Origin: Bimastos eiseni
Lineage: Eukaryota > Annelida > Clitellata > Crassiclitellata > Lumbricidae
NCBI GenBank assembly: GCA_959347315.1
Contig: OY365813.1
Location: 33,646,995-33,710,994, forward strand
DNA: 64,000 nt
Direction of reading: 5' to 3'
The first letter of the stretch is position 1; each line of letters opens with the position of its first letter. This document shows, piece by piece, positions 25,508 to 33,075 of this stretch. The position numbers and the translations under genes are program-made. Under the pieces are notes generated by a model. That model made no database searches and had not been told where the DNA came from. It was given only the letters and a program-made list of their open reading frames with translations.

Positions 25508-28500
25508 GTAATGATAATAATAATAATAGTAATGATAATAATAATGTTAATGATAGTGATATTATTATTATTACTAGTATTATTATTTTCATTATTTTAT
25601 TCACCAACCTGGTCTGATTATTATTTACATATAGTAGGCTATCTACGTTGAAATGTATGCCTTAATGTATTTTTTAAGTGATCAAAGTTTCATGTGAAAC
25701 TGGTTTTTCGTTTCTAGCTTGTTCTTTACACTGTACGAAGTACGGATGCAACGTTACTGGAGCTAACAAATGCGATCATTGTGACGTTGGATATGGACTG
25801 ACAGTAAACGGATCTTGTGACGGTAGTCATTTTAATGTCTACATGTTGCTAGAGATTTTCAAATGTGACTGATTACTTGTGATCATGATAAATAAGTTAT
25901 CTAAGACGTGTGTCAACGATTTTCCTAAGATTTGGAAACGATTGTGTTTGTTGATTTTAAAATTCATTTTCATTGTTGTTATCATTACGTGTGTTGTTAA
26001 TTCAGTCTGTTCCGCGTACTGTACAACATATGGATGCAACGTCACTGGAGCTTACAAATGCGACCAATGCAACATCGGATATGGTTTCACTACCAATGGA
26101 TCATGTGACGGTGAGACATACCTAAGGGCAACTTGAAGAGCTTCAGACGACTAATCATTCATATTCTAAGCTATTTTCAGAATTGAGTTGCATTGCCTAC
26201 GTCATTTCAAATACGATTCGGAATTTAAAAGTGTAAGTGTGTTGGTGCAAATAACATCCATGAGGCTTCCCTGAAAACTTTCGACATAACTATCACTCAA
26301 GTTAAGAGAATTCAGATATCGTTTTTATCGGTTTGATTGAAATGACAATAATCAATTTTTGTAGAATCTCGTTTGAAAATTTGCCTTCATATGTTCTATA
26401 ATGTGAATATTTTAGTTTGCTCTGCACACTGTACAACTGTTGGCTGCAACATGACTGGAGCTTACAATTGTGATCAATGTGACGTCGGATACGGTCTAAC
26501 GGCAAATGAATCATGTGACGGTAATGATTTCAATGTCTGCATGTTGCTAAGCATCAAGTAATGTGAGTTTTTCCTTAAAATGACGAATCACTTATAAAAA
26601 TGTTTTGTCTACGATTTGTCTGTTTTCTTAAAGATTGCATTTGTTGGCATTTTCTATTCAGTGTGTTCCATTTACTGTACAACCTACGGATGCAACGTCA
26701 CTGGAGCTTACAAATGCGATCAATGCAACGTCGGATATGGTCTCATATCAAACGGATCTTGCGACGGTAATAATAGTAATAATAATACTGTGGCACGAGG
26801 ATCAGAAGAAAGCAGGTTCGATTTCTTCTGGTTCTATTAATTTTACATAGCTTCAAACATCATTTTAAATGTAAACACATTGTCGGTTATTTAAACAGTA
26901 TCGTATGACAATTGAAATGACAGTTCTACTGTATAGCCAACTATAAAATTTCGAAGACAAATATCACTCAGATTAGTTGGGGCATGTGACATAGCTTGTA
27001 AGGTTAGCCTCAGTTTTAAGAATAACATTTTGAAATTGCTTTGACATGCGGTTTATTTTAGTTTGTTCTGCACACTGTGCAACTTTTGGCTGCAACCTGA
27101 CTGGCGCTTACAAATGCGATCAATGTGACGTTGGATACGGTCTATCGTCAAACGAATCATGCGAAGGTAATGCTCCATATTTTTACAAGATGCAAAACAT
27201 TTCGCAATGAAGCCATTGGTTTTTATAAATATAATAAACTAATTATCTAAATTGGTCTTCTGTTTTTCTAAAGATTTCATAAAGATCACATTGGATTAAA
27301 TTTTGGTTCCATTAATGTTTTTAATTCAATGCGATTTTATTCAGTTTGTTCCGCATATTGTACAATATACGGATGCAATGTCACTGGAGCTTATAAATGC
27401 GACCAATGCAACGTCGGATATGGAATTCTATCAAACGGATCCTGCGATGGTAATAATCACAATATTCATTATCGTTGCTCAGCATTCACTAATTTCAATT
27501 TTTCTTTTCTAAGTTACTATATGTCCAAATGTAAATGAGTTTTTCTTAATATTGCATAAAAATTGTGTTGGTTGTAATTTATTTCAGCCTGTTCCTTATA
27601 TTGTACAACATTTGGATGTACCATTACTGGAGCTCACAGATGCGATCGATGTGATCTTGGATACGGTTTGACAGTAAACGGATCATGTGATGGTAGGCCT
27701 AATCATTTTAATGTCTACATGTTGCAACGCGTTTCTTAATTAATTAATGTTTTCATTTTATAAATAATACAACAATAGGCCTAACTTAAACTTTGTCTGC
27801 GATTTTCATAAGATTTTGAAAAGACTGTCGTTACTGAAATAATTATTCAGCGTGCATTACATTCAGTTTGTTCTTAATTCAGTGTGCTTTAATTTCAGTT
27901 TGTTCCGCGTATTGTACAACTTACGGATGCAACGTCACTGGAGCTTACAAATGCGACCAATGCAACCTCGGATATGGTCTAATGGCAAACGGATTTTGCG
28001 ATGGTAATAATTATAGTATCACAATGAGTTTAACTTGAATACCCGCTGGTCTCATCAATTCAGCTCAGCTTTAAACGGTAATATAGTTTTAGGGCTAAAA
28101 CAAGCTTTTATATTTTGACCTGACCGTTTAGCGGCTAAAACACATTTTCTTAATCTAACTATCCAGTCTCGTCAAGGTAATTTATAAATTTGCTTTTCTG
28201 TATATTTTAGTTTGTTCCGCACACTGTGCAACAATTGGTTGCAACGTCACTGGAGCATACAAATGTGATAAATGTGACTTTGGTTACGGTCTAACGGCGA
28301 ATGAATCATGTGACGGTAATGCTTTAGTATGTCTACGTGTCGCTAAGCATTTCTTAATTAAGTTATTCCTTGCAAAAGTATGACAGATGATCAGCACAAT
28401 AACAATTTTGTCTACCATTTTCCTATGATTTCGTAAAGACTTGTTGTTTGAAAATAACTGTTCAGTGTGTTTTACTTCAGCGTGTTCCGCATACTGTACA

Positions 28501-30769
28501 ACCTATGGATGTAAGATCAATGGAGCTTATAAATGCGATCAATGCGACATCGGATATGGTCTGACGGCAAATGAATCATGTGACGGTAATCATCGCAATG
28601 TCTACATGTTACCAAACATTTCCTAATAATGTTGGTAGGCCTACTCTTGAAAATATGATAAATGAATAATCTAAATCTTGTACATTAATTTTCCAAAATT
28701 TCGTGCAGATTGTATTTTGATGAAAATTTCGATTCAGTTTGCTTTTGATTCAGTGTGTTCCATTTACTGTACAACCTACGGATGCAACGTCACTGGAGCT
28801 TACAAATGCGACCAATGCAACGTCGGATATGGTCTCACGGCAAACGGATCTTGCAACGGTATTTATCTCAATGCTGAACGGCTGCTAAACCTCACCCAAT
28901 TTCAATTATTCTTTTAAAATTTATTTTTCAAAGTAATACCTTGGATGATTATAGTATTGGTTGGAATTTTTCAGCATGTTTCATGCACTGTAAACAATTT
29001 GATGAGGTGATTTTCAATGATACATAAATTTAGAGACAGATATGTCAGCAATGGATATATATCGTAGGTAATCAACATGCAATGTTGAAATGGTTGTTGA
29101 GCATAATTCGGTAATTGTAATTAGGGAACTACTAACATGTAACATGAACGATGGGAACCCAACCGTAATCGTAACCGTTATGTCCAAACTTCTACGCCAC
29201 TCAAAGACCAAGCGCAGGGCACCAGCTTATTCACGCGCGCGGCGTAAATATCATAGTGCACTTGTTGCGCCCCAGTTTGACGCTTCTGTGATATGAAGAG
29301 TAGGAGGATGGAACTCTGATGCAATGGAAGTGGGATAAACCATTTTTATATTCTCACTGTGTCATCAAAGTACGAAACAATAACCTAGACATAGAAACGT
29401 TGTACGAAGAGGGATGACTACGTATCTGGCATTTATATAGCGTCTATACATATGTTTAAAATCAGAGCAATGACAGAAGTCTTTTGAATTATTGCACTCT
29501 GTGCGGCCAATTGTGTGTCATGCGATGTGAACGGAGCTGATAAATGCGACGTCTGTAATGCAGGATTCGAACTGACAACCGAAAAGAATTGCACTGGTGA
29601 GCCTTTCATATAAAGATCTTTGCATGTACCTATGCATATATGCATGAATATACGTATGCATCTGTATAACTATGTTGCTTGTTTTGCGCCTCTTTAAGAT
29701 GACTCCTAAGCCAGGCACGGCCTTGTGACGTTCATAGAAAGAGCAAGATACCTGTGGAATACATGCATAATGTAGGTCCTGAAGGAAAGAACGCAGGTCC
29801 GAAGGGAGGCAATCCCTATCAATCCATCTATTTATCCATCCATATATCTATCTATCTGTCTATCTTTCTTTCTATCTATCTATCTATCTATCTATCTATA
29901 TATCTATCTATGTATTGAGAAGGCTCTCTTCTGCATGGTAGCTGTCTGAGCAAGTGGAACCACAAAGTCACCTCTTAAGGCCGAGCGCAGAGATCAGCGA
30001 CTAGGGCAAGCCACAGTTATTTATCCATCTACATGTTACCAAACTTCTCCTAATAATGTCAGAAGGCCTACTCTTGAAAATATGATAAGGCAAAGAGAAC
30101 ATCCCAAAGATAAAAAGGTCACGTCCTGCTAACTAAGACTTTTCTGGATGAAGTAGAGGCTTCTTGAGAGATGAAAGTTCTTTGACGAATAATCCATTAA
30201 TTCGACGAATCATCCGGTAACAAAACGTCCTCGTGCCCATAGACCAAATCGCGCCTTCTCAGTGGTTGGCCCCTCGCTCTGGAACAAGCCCCCCGTTGGC
30301 GATGCGCTTGTCACCCACGGGTCCACTGAATCTTTTAATACTCTCCTTAAAACCGTTCTTTCGGCCGTGCTGGGGTCGGGGGTGCTACTGAGTAGTTGCC
30401 TTTAAAGGGGCGCTATATTAATCTTCGCAATGAATTAGGGAATGAAAAAGGGAGCATTAGCACTAGTACTGTATTTTGTCACATTGCAGTACTTTACACT
30501 GTGTTAATTTCTTTAACGTAGCCACAACAACGTCGGACACAGCGACCATCGTGAAGACATTACTCGCGGCTGTGCTTGGAGCCATTGGCAGCGTCCTTCT
30601 ACTGACAGTCGGCATCACTGGGTTCTACTACTGTTGTCGTACAAATGCTCCTAGCATCAACACAAGACGACCAACGTTTACAGCGTCAAATGTAAAGACT
30701 TTTCCAGCAGAAAGGTTCACACGACCCACGTACTACAGATACTCGCCACGTGATCGTTTTTACCTGTAG
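14534..30769 (+). CDS. array gene A: tandem Cys-rich cassette membrane protein (gene span)
   Basis: Gene span over a signal-peptide exon, about 27 intact cysteine-rich exons and a terminal exon with a transmembrane helix and tail. Every internal intron is phase 1, so each exon is a symmetric cassette. Most are 105 bp and encode C-x3-C-x4-C-x7-C-x2-C-x11-C with the core GAYKCDQC and GYGLT, plus sequons at NVT and NGS or NES. The repeat resembles the growth-factor-receptor/furin-like cysteine-rich fold, where C-x2-C-x-x-G-Y recurs; assignment to a named family is inference. Predicted product: secretory signal, long glycosylated ectodomain, single type I membrane span. Read from the alternative start at 19535 through every intact exon, the frame stays open for 897 codons. 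Whether 14534-18979 and 19535-30769 are one gene or two is unresolved. Confidence 0.75.
14780..14950 (-). mobile_element. tRNA-derived SINE (family 1)
   Basis: Related to the copy at 3855-4070: shares tggctttacgccacc, gaggtggt..cccgttgcc and the minus-strand tRNA-like head. It lies in the first intron of array gene A. Confidence 0.6.
16160..16375 (+). mobile_element. LINE 3' end (family 2) with (GAAT)n tail
   Basis: Encodes a remnant of the conserved RAFSVVG...W motif that closes CR1/L2-type ORFs, then cgtgccggggtcgg, aaaggggcactatataa and a gaatgaatgaatgaatga tail. It abuts the first cysteine-rich exon of gene A. A sister copy at 30245 sits just before the transmembrane exon. Confidence 0.7.
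16430..16537 (+). CDS. gene A exon 2, divergent Cys-rich unit
   Basis: 108 bp, phase 1-1, acceptor tatgtacag and donor GTGAGT. Encodes GVDCPTSYQCDTCNV..CSSCKPLYGL, six cysteines. Its spacing matches the first Cys-rich exon of gene B (38423), so it is the membrane-distal type. Confidence 0.88.
16640..16845 (+). mobile_element. SINE body (family 2), headless
   Basis: Shares ggaccttgtgcaagtccttcgc..cacaattgct with the SINE at 16955 and the minus-strand copy at 43965; the tRNA head is missing. Confidence 0.55.
16955..17215 (+). mobile_element. tRNA-derived SINE (family 2)
   Basis: A-box-like GCCGATAGGTTATAACGGTC and B-box-like CGGGTTTGATACTCG, followed by the family body ggaccttgagcaagtctttcg. 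Its head is part of an exact inverted duplication (16918-16988) described in the findings. Confidence 0.65.
17410..17508 (+). CDS. gene A exon 3
   Basis: 99 bp, phase 1-1, donor GTAAGT. Encodes CGSSCGDCSVNGAGLCDSCE and on to KQC. A diverged unit with shortened first loops. Confidence 0.88.
17728..17823 (+). CDS. gene A exon 4
   Basis: 96 bp, phase 1-1, donor GTTAGT. Encodes PCISNCFSCQDNVSCSSCVT, then GYTLFSNNNTCG with sequon NNT. Closest in layout to gene B exons 42460 and 46848. Confidence 0.88.
17922..18245 (+). repeat. intronic (CTT/CTC)n polypyrimidine tract
   Basis: About 320 bp almost entirely C and T on the plus strand, in the intron between the exons at 17728 and 18308. Apparent Ser/Phe-rich frames here are artefacts of the tract. 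Confidence 0.95.
18308..18409 (+). CDS. gene A exon 5
   Basis: 102 bp, phase 1-1, acceptor gtcttcag, donor GTGAGT. Encodes VCSSHCSQGCDKTGAGKCDL, then CDLGYGNSSDGSCA; has the GYG core of later units. Confidence 0.9.
18881..18979 (+). CDS. gene A exon 6
   Basis: 99 bp, phase 1-1, acceptor cttattccag, donor GTTAGT. Encodes RCSSSCSRCNIVGAERCDQC, then NFGYGITSNGTCD with sequon NGT. Last unit before the internal start at 19535. Confidence 0.9.
19535..19748 (+). CDS. signal peptide fused to Cys-rich unit: second start of array gene A
   Basis: ATG at 19535 opens a typical signal peptide (MTWIICVAFLLLF, then PGLGLA), followed without an intron by ECKQWCSCMHSSACTNHC and a standard unit with NAT and GYGLTSKGSC. 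Two donors exist. GAG|GTGAGA after 19741 looks stronger but is phase 0 and would reach a stop in the next exon. A|GTAGGC after 19748 is weak but phase 1 and keeps frame. The same unit could instead be an internal exon through an acceptor-like agttcag ending at 19637 (phase 1), though that site lacks a pyrimidine tract. So this is either an alternative first exon, giving a product without the five upstream units, or the start of a separate gene. Confidence 0.7.
20304..20408 (+). CDS. gene A Cys-rich exon
   Basis: 105 bp, phase 1-1, acceptor tattttcag. Encodes CSDHCNITGCKVSGAYKCDK, then CDPGYKMATNKTC; the sequons are NIT and NKT, shifted from the usual places. Confidence 0.9.
20955..21059 (+). 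CDS. gene A Cys-rich exon
   Basis: 105 bp, phase 1-1. Encodes CSQHCTKYGCNVTGAYKCDK, then CDAGYGFTSSGGC; the second sequon is lost (SGG). Confidence 0.92.
21780..21990 (-). repeat. periodic GAAGCTGGATTGATGA-type repeat, reverse orientation
   Basis: Minus-strand diverged copies of the 33-35-bp motif in the 1.1-kb intron before exon 22152. Confidence 0.6.
22152..22280 (+). CDS. gene A Cys-rich exon with proline tail
   Basis: Encodes CTVYGCYFDGAYKCDQCDAG, a shortened loop (HPRANRTC) and, if the GTAAAG donor at 22281 is used, the extension GDPPPPPTG, giving 129 bp in phase 1-1. An earlier, poorer phase-1 donor (GTGACC after 22256) would give a normal-type end without prolines. The polyproline may act as a hinge between the older distal units and the homogeneous array. 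Confidence 0.8.
22770..22860 (-). mobile_element. LINE-type 3' end with (GATT)n tail, reverse
   Basis: atcaatcaatcaatca followed by tttatatagcgccccttcaagg: the reverse complement of the aaggggcgctatataa end shared by LINE family 2 copies. Confidence 0.55.
22998..23102 (+). CDS. gene A Cys-rich exon
   Basis: 105 bp, phase 1-1, acceptor atttttcag. Encodes CSANCTAFGCYATGAYKCVR, then CDFGYGLTFNESC; the first sequon is replaced by YAT. Confidence 0.92.
23218..23322 (+). CDS. gene A Cys-rich exon
   Basis: 105 bp, phase 1-1, only 115 bp after the previous exon. Encodes CSSHCMTHGCNVTGAYKCDQ, then CDVGYGLTSNGSC; first unit that fully matches the array consensus. Confidence 0.93.
23600..23752 (+). 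repeat. (GA)n-rich purine tract
   Basis: GA/GACA purine repeat ending in a perfect GA run, directly before a decayed cassette exon. Confidence 0.92.
23766..23840 (+). pseudogene. decayed cassette exon of gene A
   Basis: Matches the 3' two-thirds of a cassette (tacaagtgcga ... ggtctcacagcaaacggatc) but has a TAG at 23782-23784, an 11-bp duplication that shifts the frame, a mutated last cysteine (TAT) and no acceptor or 5' half; the GA tract replaces these. Confidence 0.85.
24104..24208 (+). CDS. gene A cassette, class H
   Basis: 105 bp, phase 1-1. CSAHCATIGCNLTGAYKCDQ, then CDVGYGLTSNESCH. Class H is marked by SAHC at the start and NES at the end. Confidence 0.93.
24345..24449 (+). CDS. gene A cassette, class V
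   Basis: 105 bp, phase 1-1. CSAYCTKYGCNVTGANKCDH, then CDVGYGLTVNGSC. From about 24358 it is identical to 25731 onward (1373-bp duplication). Confidence 0.95.
24633..24737 (+). CDS. gene A cassette, class Y
   Basis: 105 bp, phase 1-1, donor GTGAGA. CSAYCTTYGCNVTGAYKCDQ, then CNIGYGFTTNGSC. Identical twin at 26006. Confidence 0.95.
25043..25147 (+). CDS. gene A cassette, class H
   Basis: 105 bp, phase 1-1. CSAHCTTVGCNMTGAYNCDQ, then CDVGYGLTANESC. Identical twin at 26416. Confidence 0.95.
25291..25395 (+). CDS. gene A cassette, class Y
   Basis: 105 bp, phase 1-1. CSIYCTTYGCNVTGAYKCDQ, then CNVGYGLTANGSC. Diverged twin at 26662. Confidence 0.95.
25475..25575 (+). repeat. (AAT)n microsatellite
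   Basis: AAT/TAATGA tract in an intron of the array; absent from the twin intron after 26766 except for a short aataataat run. Confidence 0.95.
25718..25822 (+). CDS. gene A cassette, class V
   Basis: 105 bp, phase 1-1. CSLHCTKYGCNVTGANKCDH, then CDVGYGLTVNGSC. Only the first ~13 bp differ in kind from 24345, placing the duplication breakpoint inside the exon. Confidence 0.95.
26006..26110 (+). CDS. gene A cassette, class Y (twin of 24633)
   Basis: 105 bp, phase 1-1; same encoded unit as 24633, with the same flanking intron sequence. Confidence 0.95.
26416..26520 (+). CDS. gene A cassette, class H (twin of 25043)
   Basis: 105 bp, phase 1-1; same encoded unit as 25043. Confidence 0.95.
26662..26766 (+). 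CDS. gene A cassette, class Y
   Basis: 105 bp, phase 1-1. As 25291 but GYGLISNGSC; the near-identity of the duplicated block fades here. Confidence 0.95.
27062..27166 (+). CDS. gene A cassette, class H
   Basis: 105 bp, phase 1-1. CSAHCATFGCNLTGAYKCDQ, then CDVGYGLSSNESCE. Confidence 0.95.
27345..27449 (+). CDS. gene A cassette, class Y
   Basis: 105 bp, phase 1-1. CSAYCTIYGCNVTGAYKCDQ, then CNVGYGILSNGSC. Confidence 0.95.
27588..27692 (+). CDS. gene A cassette, class V
   Basis: 105 bp, phase 1-1, donor GTAGGC (inside a TAGGCCTA octamer). CSLYCTTFGCTITGAHRCDR, then CDLGYGLTVNGSC; the first sequon is lost (TIT). Confidence 0.93.
27899..28003 (+). CDS. gene A cassette, class Y, with stacked acceptors
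   Basis: 105 bp, phase 1-1. CSAYCTTYGCNVTGAYKCDQ, then CNLGYGLMANGFC; the second sequon is lost (NGF). Three more acceptor-like copies precede it at 16-bp steps (CAG ending at 27850, 27866, 27882). Confidence 0.93.
28211..28315 (+). CDS. gene A cassette, class H
   Basis: 105 bp, phase 1-1. CSAHCATIGCNVTGAYKCDK, then CDFGYGLTANESC. Confidence 0.95.
28481..28585 (+). CDS. gene A cassette, chimeric Y/H
   Basis: 105 bp, phase 1-1. Starts like class Y (CSAYCTTYGC) and ends like class H (DIGYGLTANESC); the first sequon is gone (KIN). A second acceptor 15 bp upstream would add VCFTS in frame. Confidence 0.93.
28754..28858 (+). CDS. gene A cassette, class Y
   Basis: 105 bp, phase 1-1. CSIYCTTYGCNVTGAYKCDQ, then CNVGYGLTANGSCN. 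Last fully intact cassette of the homogeneous array. Confidence 0.95.
28975..29006 (+). pseudogene. truncated cassette head
   Basis: After a good acceptor (aatttttcag) the sequence encodes [A]CFMHCKQFDE and then a GTGATT, losing the rest of the cassette. As a 32-bp exon it would leave phase 0 and break the frame, so it is probably dead. Confidence 0.6.
29195..29260 (-). mobile_element. LINE 3' end remnant, reverse
   Basis: Reverse complement of the tgaataagctggtgccctgcgc..gagtggcg end shared with the LINE at 36.5 kb. Confidence 0.6.
29498..29596 (+). CDS. gene A divergent Cys-rich exon with AC instead of AG acceptor
   Basis: A 99-bp unit encodes CAANCVSCDVNGADKCDVCN, then AGFELTTEKNCT, and ends at a good GTGAGC donor in phase 1. 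At the position where every other cassette has AG, the sequence reads ttattgcAC. The upstream in-frame sequence meets TGA, so no other acceptor rescues it. It may be recently disabled, use a non-canonical site, or be a base error. Confidence 0.5.
29820..29920 (+). repeat. (TATC)n microsatellite
   Basis: Imperfect ctat/tatc tetranucleotide tract in the last intron of gene A. Confidence 0.93.
30245..30440 (+). mobile_element. LINE 3' end (family 2)
   Basis: Same order of blocks as 16160-16375 (cgccttctcagtggttggcc, cgtgctggggtcgg, aaaggggcgctatat). It encodes a remnant of the FSVVGPSLWNK motif. It abuts the transmembrane exon. Confidence 0.72.
30522..30769 (+). CDS. gene A terminal exon: transmembrane helix and tail
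   Basis: Phase-1 entry through acceptor tttctttaacgtag, then Thr-rich ATTTSDTATIVKT, a roughly 24-residue hydrophobic helix (LLAAVLGAIGSVLLLTVGIT), a juxtamembrane FYYCCR (candidate palmitoylation site) and a basic, tyrosine-rich tail ending RFYL before TAG at 30767-30769. A cag acceptor at 30489 leads to an in-frame TAG before the helix and is unlikely to be used. The tail has no kinase or other enzyme domain, so signalling would need adaptors. Confidence 0.85.
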
Positions 30770-31951
30770 ATTGTTTTCTATGATATCATTGTTATCAGTT
30801 TTCTCTTGTAATGTCTAACTGCATGGGTGGAAACATAGGAGGGACAGGGGGGGGGGACTGTCCGCTCCAAAATTTAGAGTGAAGGGGATGGAGCTGCTTA
30901 TATATCATCACAATATTTCATAAATATTGTAAATGTCTGCCATGTTTTTCACTGTTCATCATTGTTTGCTGCACAAAAATGTTTGGGAATTGAAATTTCT
31001 TCGACATGCCCCCCAAAACCCCAATTTGTTCGATATGTCTCTCAAGTACATTACCAAGCCTCCACCTATGTCTAATATTATACATTACAATGTAAACGGC
31101 TATTCCCGATTCTGTTCGTTCTGATATATATCTCCCTGTATCCGTTCGTTCTGATCTCTCCATGTAGCTGTCTGTTCTGCTTGACATCTCTCCTTTTGTC
31201 TGTCTTTTCTGCCTTATATTTCTCCCTGTATCTGTCTGTTCCACTGAACATCTCTCCTCTGTGTCTGTCTGTTCTGTTTAAAATCGTTCAATGTATATGT
31301 GTGCTGTGCTCAATGTCTTACTCCCTGTATCTGTCATTTCTGCCTAACATTGTCTGTTTCTATAGAGGATTAATTACAGTTCAGTTGATTTCTATAAAAG
31401 TTACTTAAGACATTGACAAATATTAATACATTGGCATTGAGCATTAAATCTTAAAAAAGACAAACTAAAGTAAACGTGGGTAAGAGCCGGACTATTCATT
31501 TTTATCCGTAAGAGTAACTGATGTCGAAATAATGTTTAAATTATTCTCACGCAATTAATCGTGTTAAAATGATAGCGTGTAGGAGCCCGTGGAATGTATA
31601 GCAAATTTTGTCGAAAATGTATCTTTAATGGGAATTAGTCTTTAACTCTAATGTGTATCTTTAAATACTATAGAAAATGCAGTTCTATTCGTCTATTTAT
31701 GATTTAATTTACATTGTTGTTCGACTATTTTTTCTCCATCGTCACAATCAGGATATGATTTTATGCTTACGCTGTATTAAGGGATGGAACAAACTGTTCG
31801 TGGAGATATTCTTAACCGGTGATCGATGAATGCTCTGTGGACATAAAGGAGTGAAATCTATTGGCTAGGTGGCCTATATAAATGGGAGACAGAAGCGTCG
31901 ATCTGTATTCAATATTGGAGGAGCGCCAGATTTGAAAATAGCTGAAATAAA
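30770..31951 (+). other. likely 3' UTR of gene A
   Basis: No new exon is seen. It contains a diverged minisatellite of about 35 bp (ctccctgtatctgtctgttc) at 31125-31345. The first clear polyadenylation hexamer in this stretch is AATAAA at 31946-31951. That the transcript runs this far is inference. Confidence 0.4.
31946..31951 (+). terminator. candidate polyadenylation signal
   Basis: AATAAA, about 1.2 kb after the gene A stop codon. Confidence 0.35.
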
Positions 31952-32524
31952 GTTACTCATTATTGACTTTAATGAGAAATGGTGTTGCAAATAAAACTTG
32001 TTAGCATGAAACTGTATCCTATCATCAATAACTACGCTAAACCATTCCAACCAATGGAGGGTAGGCCTAAAAGTTCAGTAACGACCATCGACTATAGGGT
32101 AGGCAGTTAACAGGTTTAAGCCAATATGTTGAACTTTAATAGCGATAATATTGCTAAGTGCTAACATTAGGCTCGAATCACCAGAGCTACTTCTAGATCG
32201 ACGCCTTTGATGCGATATTATGTATACAACTTGAAATCAGAACGAACGGTAAGACGTACACAGAAGCAGCGTGAGGGTCTGAGTCAGGAGTACATAGGCA
32301 TACGGTACAGAGGCTATGCCCCCAAAACTACGCCTTGCCCAAACAATAGCTGAACAGGATATATTATAATTATTATCACATGTCAACGTTTAAAATCGTT
32401 ATTTTGTATTCGATTAATATCTACATGTATAAACGATGTGCTAATAATCTGACGTATGCATATCTAGTTGTATGTGAGGCGCCCTTGTAGCGGTATGGCC
32501 GCGTAACGGCGCCATATAAATCGT

Positions 32525-32553
32525 CTTTGTTATTATTATTATTATTATTACTA

Positions 32554-32611
<58 letters not shown>
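32525..32611 (+). repeat. (ATT)n microsatellite
   Basis: TTA trinucleotide run of more than 80 bp with one interruption. Confidence 0.96.
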
Positions 32612-32612
<1 letters not shown>

Positions 32613-33023
32613 CAGTGTTGAGGTGTTCTTCTTCGTGGTATTCCTACACTATGTCTCAATCGCATTTGTTTATTTAACGAATTAGGCCTAATGATTTTTC
32701 TATGTGTGAAGTAATAAAGGCCTATGGGAGCCAAGTGGTTAATAAATGATTTCTTAATTAACTCATGCCAGCTTTTGGTAGCCATCTTGCTCATCAGCAG
32801 ATTATAGACCGCGTCCTCATCTCTTCTCTCTCTCTCTCTCTCTTCTTCAGTCTTCTGCCAATGAGCAGCTTTGTGACATGAACGATTCTGCATTGTCCAG
32901 ATTCAATTGTTTCCTTCCATTTCTTTCCTTTCCCAGCATCTTTCTCTCCAGACCCTCTGTCGGAATATACCTGAGAAAGACCTGAGACAGAATGCTTAAG
33001 CACACACGCGCGCATACAGGAAA

Positions 33024-33075
33024 TATTATATATATGTATATATTATATATATATTTATATATATGTATATCTTAC
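33024..33075 (+). repeat. (TA)n palindromic tract
   Basis: Runs of tatata with tatgtatata interruptions. Confidence 0.9.

Noticed and set aside
24358..26640. CRISPR-like or satellite array
   Set aside because: The regular repeats are protein-coding exons with splice sites in eukaryotic DNA; spacing is not uniform.
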